Positions 36,640-49,792 of a stretch of 64,000 nt of DNA are shown here, in pieces. This DNA is from Marisa cornuarietis (Eukaryota; Mollusca; Gastropoda; Architaenioglossa; Ampullariidae). Location of the stretch: positions 3,287,501 through 3,351,500 of the forward strand of contig SMMW01000087.1 of assembly GCA_004794655.1 (NCBI GenBank), read 5' to 3'. The position numbers and the translations under genes were made by a program. The notes below the pieces were generated by a model. That model was not told where the DNA came from. It did not search any database and saw nothing but the letters and a program-made list of their open reading frames with translations. Position 1 is the stretch's first letter. Each line of letters begins with the position of its first letter.

Positions 36640-39600
36640 CTTTCGTCCCATGCAAGCAGACATCTTTGTGGGTTTTTTCCTCGAGAAACAATAAAAAGAT
36701 GCAAGGGGAAGTAACACTGTGCTACCTTAAAGGTTGCTAACCACAGACTTCATAAATCGTAGTCTATGGTTGCTACGGTATCTTAACTAAAAGCTTATTT
36801 TTTATTTATTTGTCTGTTGCTAGAACCGTAGGTGCTGTTTCAAACTTTTAAGAACATTTTTTGGGGGGGAGAAGATGAGGTGGAAGGTGTAACCATACTG
36901 AAATAGTGTATCTGCAATTATTTATTTTCAAAGATATCAAATGATCTAACCGTTTCGCTACCGGAACGGCCAAAAGATGAAAGGGACGAAGATCGACAAA
37001 TACTAATAAAGGACACTGGCTTCCCACCCTGTTATCAGCATGCGAACAGCAGACTTAACTACCCCTCTGCTCGAGCTAGACTGGCTGCTAAATGGAGCTT
37101 GCATTATGAGGTCGCCACAGCCATAATGTGCTAACCATGTCTTCATGGGTTGCTGGCTCATTGTCTTATATGATGTATTGTGTTGTAATTTCCATATTAG
37201 TTGGCTGCAAACGCAAATTTCCACTGCAGTATTTTCTTTGTAATGTCCAATAAAGTCTTATTAGAAATTCACAAACAAGACAGGATCATAGGCTTTGTTT
37301 TTATTCAATCAGTAACCATAAATAGGAAATAGACACTTCACAACTTCAATCTAAAGATTTTTTTCCAGTTTTTCACTTTCAAAACTTAAAGATATTTTGC
37401 CAAAGAAAATAAAATTTCAACCATTTAAATACTGGAACCTCAACGCAACAGTAAGAAAATATTTCTGTTTTGAAGTTTGAAATGCACGTCTTTTTCGGTT
37501 ATGTACATTTGTACCATTGACCACTTAAAAAAAGGACATCCAATCCACCAGAAAGTTCATGTGAAGATCTAACAAACTGAAGCCCTAACTAAAATGCACA
37601 GAATGAAACAAGATTCTATTTGTTGACCATCTATGTTATTTTGGCATTAACTGCTGTGGTGACAACATAAATATACCAGAAAAGAGCAACCATCACCAAC
37701 AATCTTGCTAAGAGGCTGCCAAAAAGAGATTATGATGCATTCCAGTTATGCCTGAAAGTATGGTCGGCAGAGAACTAGTTAAAGCCAGCAAATAATACAT
37801 GCTTACAAACTTTTTCCATTTTGGGAAATTTCAAATGGTGTACTGTCATTTTTTAAATTCCGTAAAGCTGTCATAAAAGTGCTCTATCTTAAAAACTGAT
37901 ATGTTTCCAAATCTAACAGTAGGCCAGTACAATGTCCAATTCTGGCCTTTACAACCTTGAGTTTCAAATTTTTTATCAAAGTATCTTCATGGGCAAACTA
38001 TTACTATTGCATGCTTGACAGCATGGAACACTTTATGCAAATGGCAAGACAATTCCACGAATTGACTGTGCAATGCTTAGCAGTTTATCTTTGCACTTTT
38101 CAACAAAATGTGATGAGTTCATGCATTAAGGACTCTGTAAATCGGTAAAGAAAAAGGACATTGTTATAAGTAGAATTATTATAAACACAATTTGTTTTAG
38201 TGCAATCTGTTTATATCCCCATAATCACAAGCAAGCAAAAGCCCCACTTTTTTTTTTTTTGAAAGATGAGTTGGGCCAAAGGCTGCTTGTCCCTGAAAAA
38301 ATATGTTGTCAAATTTTACGTTGTATTTACAAAAATAAGATAAAATTTTCATAGAAAATCTTCATAAACTCCCTGTGATGCACATCCAATGTTTTCTGGC
38401 TACTTAACACCGTCAAAGGGAGATTTCAGGATGAAGACTTTACAAGATTTCAAGCTGCCTATTACAAAGAGATGATGTGGACAGGCTGAAGAGGGCTACA
38501 TAAGGATGTTTCCACCAGTGTTCTTCCAAGCCCTCTGCCATCTGTCTTCCTAAAATGTCAAATAGCTCCTTGAATCGATCACAAGCCAACGTTCTAAAAT
38601 CTTAACTGCATACATAGAGATGACATATTTGTTTCACCAATACAGAAACAATACAGTTATGGCCACTAATAATGAAGACAAACCACTCAAGTATGATCCC
38701 TCACCTCTAAGGCCCTTAAATCAGTGTAAAAAAGAAATTACACAAGTTCACCCATTTTCCAAGACAGCGCTACTGGAACTGGCATTTAAGAGTTCCATCA
38801 TTGTGTTAACACAATGTTCCATTTTCCAAAGAAATGAATGTCTTTTTTTTAAGACAGTGCACAGGTAATACAGCTTCTTGTACCTTTTTTTTTATGAAAC
38901 TCTGTTCAGCTATATTTTGCTCAGCTTTTGTTTCTTCACAAGGTCTGTACACAAAATGTGTACTTTGGGTGGGTAAGTACATGCCAGCAAGTCCAAAAGA
39001 AAAATCAATGATGCAATCTGGCAAAAGTTAAAAAGTTGGGAAAATAAAATTTGTGCATGAAACTATTTTCTTTCCACAATGCCAGGAGATATTCTGTTGT
39101 CCTGTGGTAACATCACAGAATTGTTTTTTAAAAATAAGAAAGCATTCTGCTTTAAAATGAGTTTCAAGACTGTTGCCTTCCAAATCATACAATACTTTTA
39201 CAGATTCTGATCACGTCAAGAGTAGTCAAGGTATATATATATATAGAAAAAGCCTAACAAATTCAGAAATTGCAAAAGCTGGTTTGCAGTTAACATTTTC
39301 TGCACAACTTAGCCAGTGCTTTTTATGTTTGTACAGTTCCAGGTAAACTGCTAAAACTAACTGCTACACAAAAAAGAAAAATTTAAAGTGCTGTTACTTG
39401 TTACAAAAGCCTAAACCACTGCCAATACTTTTCATCCCAGTTGGAAGTTGGGAGAACAGAATGAAGTTAACCAATTCTTATGCATGTCCCTCCCTTCACT
39501 ATTGTCTGACACAGAGTACTATTCAAAACCATAAGCACATTCAAATCATACCAGCATCAGCTCTTCCATGAACACCTCCCCCTTTTTGTCTCCTAACTGT

Positions 39601-40018
39601 GGCACCTTGTAAGTGACAAGTTCAGTTAGCAAAATTGCACATGTGTGCTGCCTTGTATGCACAGAAATTTAAAGTTCATCTTCCAAAGGTTCTAGGAACC
39701 TAATAAGTATTGCAGGCATTTTGGAAGAGTAACAATCATCTCCAAGATGAAGTGTGGGCGGTGACCAGGCCAGATGTTTTCTGACCCTGTCAGCAAAGCC
39801 TGTGTAATTTCTACCATTTTCATCTTTTCAGGAATACTAGCAGCTGACGCATTGAGTCCTTGATGCTACTAGCCACGAAAAATATCAGCAGTGGCAACTA
39901 GGGAACAGGCCTCTCGATTTCTCCCCTTCCTTCTCAACAAACCTCTTTTAATGTCGTTCGACGTGATCGCCTTGCAAGCCATCACGGGACGGACACAGCC
40001 ATGGCCAACTGTGTATTT
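36640..40018. other. Interval between TRMT11 and MTHFSD
   Basis: Should hold the TRMT11 promoter (close to 36640) and the MTHFSD 3' UTR. On the minus strand an AATAAA lies at 37300-37305 and an ATTAAA at 39947-39952; either could end MTHFSD. AT-rich, with no additional exon or repeat recognised. Confidence 0.5.
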
Positions 40019-43000
40019 CTATCTCTCAGCGCCTTCCACTGGCACATCACTGCTGCCCATTGACTCCAGGTTGGCACTTTCTGAACTAGGTACCTCCTTT
40101 GGGCCACGGTTACGTCGATGACGCTGATTATCTTGCCGAGCCAACTCTACGTTAAGCTCACGACCATCAATTTCCAAACCAGATAGGGCCTTTACCGCTG
40201 ACTGTGCATTGTCTGCAGATTGAAAATGCAGAAAAGCAAAACCTCTTCCTCCTCGCCACACTAGACGAATAGGATGGACATCACACTCCCGCATCTCTGT
40301 CTTGAATTCGCTGACACGCAGACGCCTTGAGATGCCCCCAACAAACACAACGCCATCAGGACTTGTCTCAATGCGTGGACGTCTGGGTCTCATAGGCTTT
40401 CCATCATCACCATCAAAACGACGGTTTTCCCCATCACTTGTATGCTCTTGAGAGTTGTTTGTGCGATTTCCCATACCTCTCCTGCGATTGCGTCGTCGTG
40501 GTGGCCTTCGATCTTTGGCATCTCGCCCTTCTTCTCCCTCCCCATGATCTCCTCCAGCACCATCACTCATTTCTGATTCAGACTGACGCGGTTTGCTGCG
40601 CCTGTAACGGTTGCTACGATACTGGCGGCGCCGGCGCCCACCCCTTTCACCACCTTCCCCATTCTCATTATCTTCAGCATTTTCTTTATTGCTCTCATCA
40701 CCGCCATCAGCTGAATCATCTTGCCTGTAACGGCGACGGCCACCTCCACCACGGCCAACTCCACCTCCACGCCTGGAACGGAAAGGTCGTCTACCACCTC
40801 GCCACCCTCGACCTCTGATCCCTCGCTCTCTACGCTCCCGATCCATGCGCTCTTCAAATTCTTCGTCATCTACTTCCTGGCCCTTCAGATGAACATCTTT
40901 CCCTGCTTCTTGCTGGAGCTCACGCAATCTTCGCAGCACAGGAATGCGATACAGCTTATCATACTCTAGTTTAGACCAGATGATACCTGAAGGTTTCAGT
41001 CTTCTGCAGCCAGTAGTAATTACCTGAAACAGGTAGCACAAAGTAGATGACAGCACACAACTATCTACAGAAATAAACACCACCACAAGCAGACAGGCTC
41101 ATGAATGGCCAAATTAGCTTGTATTACTATTAATGAATAATAAAGCATAATCAACATGATATCCTTTGTCATGCAATAATAGTAAACTGCTTTACTAATA
41201 GCATGTGTACCTTGCGACAAGTGGACTAAATATCCCCCAATTTAAGCCTAAATTTTAAATGAACTTACCTGAGTTGGGGTGACAATATAATCAACAGTAA
41301 GGTCATGATCTTCAACTAGAGCTTCTGGGATTTCAACTACTTGACAGTCATGGACCGTGGTGACAACTACAGTGTTTGGCCCAACAGCCTCCATGGTGGC
41401 CATCATGGCATACTCTAAGTCAGCAAATCCCTCCCCCTTGCCAATTCGGAACCCTGTTAAAAAAAAAAAAGTTATCAGCTCTTGTAAGCAAGTTTTACTT
41501 TATTCATAACACAGATTCATCTAAATGAAAAATTGGCACCGTTAAGTCTACAAACTGTACTCATGGAATGTTAATAAATCTGTTTTGATCAAACTTAAAA
41601 GATGCAAGATACCTTCTTTAGAAACAGCAACAGAGCCCACAATAACTAGGTCAATGGTGACCTTCTCCGTCAGACTTATCCTCTTACTGTGTTCTTTCAC
41701 TCCCTGAGAAAAATAAAAATCAGATTTAAGAGCCATAAGTTTTTGTTTCTTTTAAAACAAGAAGACATCACAATGATAAAGTCCTACTGGTCAGAAATGC
41801 CCCATATATTGCATCAATATCTACATCAACTATAAATACTGCGAAAAATTGTTCTTGCATTATTTAAAAATGACAAGGCAACCCACTAAAGCAGTTGAGC
41901 ATTTCCTCAACATCTCCTTGTTAGCATCTTCAGGTGGCATAATCTTGTTGAAGAGTCCTGTACGTAGACGTGGAGTTGGAACCAGCAGAGTTTTTCGAGC
42001 CTGGAAGCAAACCATAAATTTTCAAATGTACAAACAGGTTAATTACTCTTTGGTACTTAGCTCACACTATCATGTTTTTTGCCCACATTAATTACTTTTA
42101 AAACCATGATTATTAAAACGATACCCATTTACAAGAATTTATTGCTCCCAGACTTATAAGTTGGGGTGGGGGAAGGTGAGATTCTGATTATGCTCGACAT
42201 GGTGTGAAAACAGGAAAGAAAGTGAAAATCCATAGACAACTGGGCTCCTAGCCATATAGAACATTCACCCAGCCAGCTACCTGCAGAGGGCAGCTAAAAG
42301 CTCCCAATCATGGGCTCAGGGTTGGCCTAACCAAAACATTTAGCAACTGGCAATTAAGCGAAGAACTTCTTCCAATAAATTTCATGTAAAGAAAATATGG
42401 TTGAGATTATGGTTTACTTTAAACTAAGCAAACACAGAATTTTTCTAGGCCTAATAAATAAGCTGGACAGATATAATGGTATAGAACTACTTGACCCTTT
42501 ACCAATTCAACCAGGACCCTTAATCGATTTGGCCACAGCATGCAGTTGATTCGACTACCAAGTACTGAGGTAACTATTCAGTGTAATGATTTATTCACTG
42601 CTCATTGTATGTCAAAAACCGAAACTTTTTTCTATACAAATTAGTCATGTGATATACAAATTTATATAGACTTAGATCCAATCTCTCACACACACAGAGC
42701 ATGATGTGCATCAACCAAGGATGAGATTCATTTTGTGGTCTTTCCTAACCCTGTTCTACACTTAAAATGATACACAGAAATCCTCCATAAAGTGTAGTTG
42801 TTTGGCTGTTTAACACTGTGCCAGCAACTAAGGCTATCTCATGGCAAACAAAGCGTTGACTAAAGAACACCAGCATTCAATAAAGCCACTGGAATGGTGC
42901 CTGCTGCCAAGTGTGAACATTGTCTAGAGCAGAGTCAGACAACCAGACCTACCACAAGAGAAATAGTCAACCTGTATACAGGTATTCACAACAGAAAAAA

Positions 43001-45759
43001 GCAATGTTTTAAATAAATGCATAAAGTATAAAATTTATATGGACTTGTATCAACTGTCTCTCTCACACCCATAAAATGAATGAACTTGTTGTATATTTTA
43101 ATATTACTTAGTTGACGCATGTAATCTTGCTCTGTGTGCACCAACCAAATTCGCTTTTTCTGCGGATGAACTATTGCAAAGATGATTTGGTTGAATCAAC
43201 CATAGGAAGTGGTAAAATCGAATGCCCCCCCCCCATCCCCCAGCTAGAAGACTTGACAGAGTTTCTCTTGACCATTAGACGGCATCATTGATAAACTGCC
43301 TTTCTGATTGACAGGCAGCAAAAAGTACTTGTCAGTGGCACTTTTTCTGACTCATCACAACGCAAACCACTTGGCTCAACCTCAAGGATGTTTTATTCTG
43401 GCTTCTGTTTATCCTGTATACCAATAGCTGTTGCAGTAACCATGAACATCTCATCCAATTCTTGGACAACACGGTACTATTTTCTCTTCTCAACAGGTCA
43501 GTAGACACCCATAGTATAGCCTTGAATTTATTTATTTATGGGGAAGCGGAAGTGGTTAGAGCACTGGCGTCCGAACCGAGAGCGCGCTGGTTCAATTCCC
43601 GATAAGCACAGCAAACTTCCCCTAGTCGACCCAGCTGACAGAAATGGGTACCTGACTCCATAGAGGGTTGGGGAAGGTAAGGCAGCGAGGGAGAGGAGAT
43701 AGGCACCACCCTCATGTAAAAGCTGGCCCCAAGAAAAGTGGGGTCTCTAACACCTCACTCCCCAACGACCTGAAAAGGTTATGGGATGACTTTTACCTTC
43801 TTTACCTTTAATTTATTGCCTGTTGTGATAATTTCTTAGATCTTGATGCCACGAAAACCAATCATCTTTAATTTGTCAGACTTTGCTGGGATACCAACAA
43901 TAAGACTAACGTAAAAAAAAAGCTCAACAGCATCTCTTCCTTGTCTGGAAGCTGAAGCCTTTCTCAGTCGCTTACTGATTTATTATGCTATCCTACATAT
44001 GCCATGTAGGAACTGCACTGTTCTTATGCATGTTATTACAACTTACCAGTCAAAGATAAGAACAGTTTGAACTGAGATGTACGCACATGCTGAAAAGTAA
44101 TTGGGATGGTCCAGAGTAGTTGTTATACTCTATGTAATAGACATTTTCAAAAGTGCCCCCTGAGTTTGCAGGATGACACACGTCCTATCAGGAGAGTTCC
44201 CTCAGTTCCCTATGAGCCACAAATTCTATATGCCAGCATACAGGGGCAACAAGCTGAGGTTGTCCTTTGTTGTTTCCACCATTCAACTTTGAACACAACC
44301 ATGTGTGAATGAATTGTGATTATATGCGGGTCTGAACGTTAATTTTATGGAGAGATCTGTCTGGTGTGGCAGGTATAAATGTGATGTGATGGTTGTTGAT
44401 GCTGTGCTATATGCCTTTTTACTGTTTCCTTACAGATCTGTTTACTACTTGTTTTATGGGAAAAATAAATTTATGTATTAAGCAATTCATAGGATCACAT
44501 CACAATGATGTACATCCCTGAAAAGCTGTTCATAATGCAACTATGAAAGAAAGTGTGAAAATGTTATAGCTTTTGCTTGTTCCCTGAACAGGTAATCCAA
44601 AAGAAAAACACAAGACTTTTTAAGCTTATACCTATGCAGCCTAAGAATATCCCTGTTGTATTGACTCACAAATCATCTCAGAAGTTTTAGCAAGCACAAT
44701 TATCAACACCTCAAGCTTTTCAACAAAGGCAATTGTTAGCTCCATAAAATCAGCAAATATAAAGCTTACCTCTAAAGTTAGGAACCGAGCATGTTCCTGA
44801 GGCTTGTCTGGGTTAATCTTGACTGTACGAGCAGACTTGAAAACATCAAGTTGTGCAACTGTATCAGCTGCTTGAGCAGCATCCTAGAAACACAGAACTC
44901 CAAACATCAGTTGAGCTTTAAAGCTACACACTGGCCTCAAAGGTCATACACCAGTTTTACATGTCTATTAACAGAATCTCATGGATAAGGCATTAAGGTT
45001 TATAGCTCTTACAATCTGGATGTTTTTCCAAGTTTTTTTCCTTTATTTTTCATGTGAATGAAATAGAATTTTAGGATTTTTGAAGTTTAGGTAAAAATGC
45101 TGATTATAACTTCCAAGGGGAGATTCTCATTTAAGCAAAAAGTTTTTCTACCACCACTCTGGAAAAATCTGAAAGCATTACCACAAAGTTAGGGATGCGA
45201 TTGTGTGGAGGACGTGGAAAATTCACAAGATCATTGTCCTCCATATAGTTCCAGATCTTTTTGCGAATAGACCACTTGGATACCTCTGCCACAGATCAAG
45301 AGACACCAATTTAAACACAAATTCAGTTTGGAAAACCCTGAGATTTTAACAGTAAAATATTTAACTTTTTATTAAGCCCTGTTGATTTTTGGCATATAAA
45401 AAAGCAATATGTCTTTCTTAGCCAATTTTCCCTTCCTGTCCCTTATAAAGAAAACTTTTATGTAAGTGGAAATAATGTAGATTGTTAGCAAGAGGAATTA
45501 TAAAAGCTGAGCAACTCACATTCACACACACGGTGTTGGAAAAAGTAGGGATGGGGAACAGTTTCTGTTCATTCTGTTTTTCCACATGTTCCAATACAAG
45601 CCAGTACTACTTAGCTTCCTACACTAGTCTAATACAACCACACTTACCTACTCCTTTGCTATCAATGGCCGTCTTGCACATATCTGCAGATTTAGCGGGT
45701 GGTGCTTCACTACCCTGCTGTGGCTCTGCATCAGCAGCTGAAGAGTTGTTGTTTTCCAT
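40019..45759 (-). CDS. MTHFSD: Methenyltetrahydrofolate synthetase domain-containing protein, MTHFSD
   Basis: Complete 7-exon gene, 574 aa. Exons in transcript order: 45648-45759, 45182-45285, 44770-44883, 41887-42000, 41613-41703, 41269-41453, 40019-41023; all junctions are GT-AG and keep phase. Residues about 36-270 form a 5-formyltetrahydrofolate cyclo-ligase-like domain ([85 protein letters not shown]). Residues about 464-537 form an RRM with RNP2 VVFVGGI and RNP1 GRGFAFLHF. Between them lies a linker of roughly 170 residues rich in Arg, Gly, Asp and Glu, with RGG runs such as RGRGWRGG. Vertebrate MTHFSD is about 380 aa, so the linker explains most of the extra length. The protein is best known as an RNA-binding protein; enzymatic activity is doubtful because the cyclo-ligase GxGxGYYD loop reads GKGEGFAD here, as in the family. 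Start: the first ATG in exon 1, MENNNSS. Confidence 0.97.
42001..44769 (-). other. Long MTHFSD intron 3
   Basis: 2.8-kb intron between the exon ending FLTLE and the one starting ARKTLL. Apart from the SINE at 43540 and a C-homopolymer near 43226, no feature was recognised. Confidence 0.7.
43540..43809 (+). mobile_element. tRNA-derived SINE in an MTHFSD intron
   Basis: The head contains GAAGTGGTTAGAGCACTGG (box A-like) and GGTTCAATTCC (a near-perfect Pol III box B). A body with GGGTACCTGACT and a 3' end of repeated ttacctt follow. The short repeat AATTTATT occurs on both sides (43525 and 43810), consistent with a target duplication. The tRNA part is too imperfect for a functional tRNA and runs on into the SINE body. 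Confidence 0.8.
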
Positions 45760-48700
45760 CCTGGTTTAGGGCAGTTTTACGGCTAATACCTGGTGAATGC
45801 CTCCAGAAATGATGACTTACTAGACGCTGGCAAATCTGTTCAAGACATAATAATTGTGATTTCTGATGCACATAATGTATAAATGCAAAATTTTCAATGA
45901 AAAAAAATCTAATATTCAAATCCTAAAATCCACTAAAATTAGGTCCAACTGATCAGCCACTGCTGTGGGTAAACACAGATTGGGAAAGATGGATTTTTAA
46001 TTATAATGAAAAAAATATATTTTTATAAGTTAATTGCTTAAACTTGAAATATACAAACTAAACCTGATCAACTGCTATGAAACAGTAACCATTTAAAAAA
46101 GCGGTACAGGGGTAAGACGCGACGGCCATAAAAAAAATGGCTCGCGGCATTTGTCATCTGCTCGCTCCTCTCAACTGCCCAAATGTACCCAGTAAACTAA
46201 ACCTAAACCTAACCCAAACCTTAACCCTACCCCAAACCTCTGACAAAATAACATAGACTGGCCTATGACATGACATCTTACCCCATATCAAAGTTCTGCC
46301 AAAAAAGCATTACACTTATCCTTTAATAGCAGTGAAAGAGTCAAATATACCTTGAAAGTCATCTTTCACTCTTGGAATGCATTGTGCATTTTTAACCATA
46401 AAACACAGTCAACATACTGATGTCTTGTCTGCTTTCTGTGACTAGTTTAATCAACCTTTAAACAATTCTAATATCCCACAAGCTAAATACTATTCTTTTA
46501 ATTTTTATTTGCATATAAAGTTCAGTATTATGTTTTAGAAGTTGTGTTTTAGAAACTATAAACTTGTCACTGAAATACAACCTATATGTGATCTTTTTTT
46601 CGTTTAAAGGACGACGGTTACTAATGAACGTTTCTATGAATCTATGAACGTTTTATTATCAGCATTATAGTTTAAAGCAAATGATGGTGAAAGAGAAAAA
46701 AAATATGATAGGAATGTTAACGTTGCTTCGACTGCTAGCATCTTGCTACAAACTTTGTAAAAACGAAAAGAAAGAATCCACACGCATACACAAATGAATT
46801 TGTGATGTGGTATGTATGTTTTAGAAAACAAAAATGCCGGTGCTTAGATTTCTTTTGACTTCTTTGTCTGGCCAGGAATCTTACTATTCTACGTCAGTCT
46901 ACAGAAAGAAGATTTAGTGTCTCTTACACATGAAATTTCTTTGAGATTAGTAAATGGAGTCAAAAATCATATCGCCTGCCCCTCAAGTAAACACTTATGC
47001 TTTTCTGCTACGTGGTAAGCCTCTTTAGGTAGACAACACGAAGACAAAATGACTGCCTCGTGACCCAGATTAAGCTCCCTTTTCACTTCGGAGTTTCCAT
47101 GAGGCAATGAGTGCAATGGGGTCATTTAAGTTTAAGTGAATATGTGAAAAGTAGTCTACTTTAAAAACTATTAAATCAGCAAGAGTGCACAACAAGAAAC
47201 GAGTGGAAACGCCGTATATGTTTCACACAATGTCAAGGCCATGCCAAAATGCACGAAGTAGAGAAATCTCTGAACCTGCAAGAACCGGTTGGGTTTGCAA
47301 GACTGTCTCTGAAAACTTCGCAAAATACACGTAATGCAAATACAAATAATATGAAACCAACTTTCAAACAAAATATGTATCGTGTAGATATTTACCACGC
47401 TGCTCTTCCTTCGAATGCTATTGTCAGTATTCTTCCCTGGCGAAGCATGCGCTCGACGTGGAGAAGTGGGCCTTATCGTGCAGTCACACTCACGGAAAGA
47501 ATAAATTCAAGATCGGAATATCGCTGAATTAAACCTTTCGTTAAAAACATTTGTGTAAACAAAAAGCAATTGTAAAATTAACAAAAGGTTAAATGTATGA
47601 GATATGTCTAACTTTAAAAAATAATTTTGTATTTATTATTATTAAATAAAATTGTGTTTAGAGAGTTGTGCTGTATAAATTCTTTGTTGATATGCCAGAA
47701 CACATACACAAAAGGTGCTTAAAAGGACCATCCTGTATAGTGATGTCCTTATTCAGAAAGGTTAAACAAAATGAGGATATATTCGGTTACAAAGGTAGAC
47801 GTAATGGTTATTATGTATGATAGAAAAGAACTACATTTATGGGAGGATGAATTTTTGATGAATTATATGTGCAGCTCCCTGTGAGGTACGTGACACCATT
47901 CTTATCTGGTCAGGTTAATGGGTGAGGTGTAGCATCTATCATTCTGCTATCGTTATCCACTCTCGCACTGCTCTCTTTCTCTTTGACACGCACGCACAAT
48001 AATGTACTCATCATTTACCAAATCATAACTGCAGACACAAGCACGTACAAACATATATGTCTATATATATATATGACCTTTGTAGCAGGTCCCTGTGACA
48101 GTCCTCTTTAATATACCTGATCCAAATTCGATCTGACACCCCTTTCTCTGTCACACTTTTCTTTCATAACCAAATGTGATGTCAAAATGTGCCTGATTAG
48201 AAGCATAAAATTTAGCGTATAATAACTATGCATTCTATATTGTCTGGATGTGCATTCTGTCATAATAAGTCCCGCAAGAAAAATAAACGCTTATGCGCTT
48301 GTATTTGTCAAGTATAGTGATCTATAGCTATAATAACCATATACCTAAAATGCAGTCCAATATACTATCTATTGTCAAGTGTTTGCAAATGTGATGAGGC
48401 GGGTATATGCCACACATTTCATATTCGTCGTTTAAAAATGTTTGTATCGATTTCTTTGATTTACGAAACTATACATCGTTATGTTTGGTGTTTCTTGTAT
48501 ATTGTCTGCTAGTGGTGAATGTGTTTCCAAGCTGTCTCAAGTGTGGAGACCCTGGGCGTGAGCGGGCAGTCTTCGCTACAAAAGCCTTCACCCGCCATCT
48601 ATACCATCGTCATCGTTGTTATCGTCGACGCTGTCATTGCCTAAAATGTCATAATTGTGAAATAAAGTCATAAACCGCATAAACTGTAATACGGGAAATT

Positions 48701-49790
48701 GCGATTGGTACCACAGTATTCAAGAATGCCCATCGGACCCAAAATTCCAACAGGCAACCTTGCCAGCGCACTTCTTCATTATCTCGCCTTGATTTAAATG
48801 CAGATATCAGTTTCACCATCTGGGTCCACTTACCGCTTAATTACGCGACGAAGGTCACTATCACTAACACCGAATTTTCTACCTTTGTTATTGTTCTAAA
48901 CAAACTCAACACTTTCAATTTAAGGTTTAGCAAATTGATTTTAGTTTCTTGTAAAGATTATAGCTGTGATTTTGAAGATCCGACTAATTGAAAAAAAAGG
49001 ACACATGACCTTTAAACAAGGTCACTTACAACGTTTTTCTGATTTTTTTTAAAACGTTCCAATGTTTAACATGAGCTGCTGACAGTTCATTGGGAGATTT
49101 CCTAATTTTATACTATAGACTGAGCCTCCGAGACCACATCGGAAAGAGGTACATAGGACCGACAACTGCTTACATATCTCTTCATTTATTCGACTCGACT
49201 TGTATACTTGACGCTGGGTCAGTGCTAAAGCACAATTGCTAAATTTATCATTAAAGCAAAAAGTGTGGACAATATGATAACTATATTCTTGAAATACTTA
49301 CTTGAAACTACTGATAAAACCTTGGAGTCGACGTGGCCCTGGCAATGGTTTCTAACTTGTAGGCTGTTAAGATTAGACCGGTTCGTGATGTCAAATTAGC
49401 GTGATGACGCCACGTGTATCGTCAGATTCAGCACGTCATCCTGTGTTGTAAGCAAATAATGACGTTGATTTGTCAGCAGTAGACATCTTGTGAACGATGA
49501 ATGGCTGGACGGACCGATGGAGCACTAGTAAGGCAAGATGCTGCACAATTTCTCAATCAGCCTCGCGCGTGTGCACTTGTGCACAAAAGGGGAGGAATAG
49601 GGAGGAAAGATAAGCTGGTTTATAGCGGTCTAGACAACATGGTGTCCGTGCCCGCGTCAACAGGCCGTGCAAAAATAAGCCAATCATAGTATCTCAAACA
49701 AAGCACATGTTTTTTTTCTTAATATTCAAAAGACCTTATACTGGCATCTTGTTTAGTCGTTGTCGACTTTGTTAAGAAATATTAGCGCAT
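45760..49790. other. Region upstream of MTHFSD, no confident gene
   Basis: A 5' UTR exon of MTHFSD may lie upstream: the GC-richer spot at 47400-47470 has a minus-strand GTAAAT donor at about 47390. A degenerate telomere-like run lies at 46197-46240. TA- and CA-type simple repeats lie near 48060. Nothing else is supported. Confidence 0.35.
46197..46240. repeat. Degenerate telomere-like CCTAA run
   Basis: Reads as variants of CCTAAA, CCTAACCC and TTAACCCTA for about 44 bases, resembling a decayed interstitial (TTAGGG)n tract. It could equally be simple low-complexity sequence. Confidence 0.35.
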
Positions 49791-49792
49791 TC

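Noticed and set aside
40438..40869. Open frames on the opposite strand and in another frame of the MTHFSD linker
   Set aside because: Shadows of the GC-rich RG-repeat coding sequence; the MTHFSD frame has domains on both sides.
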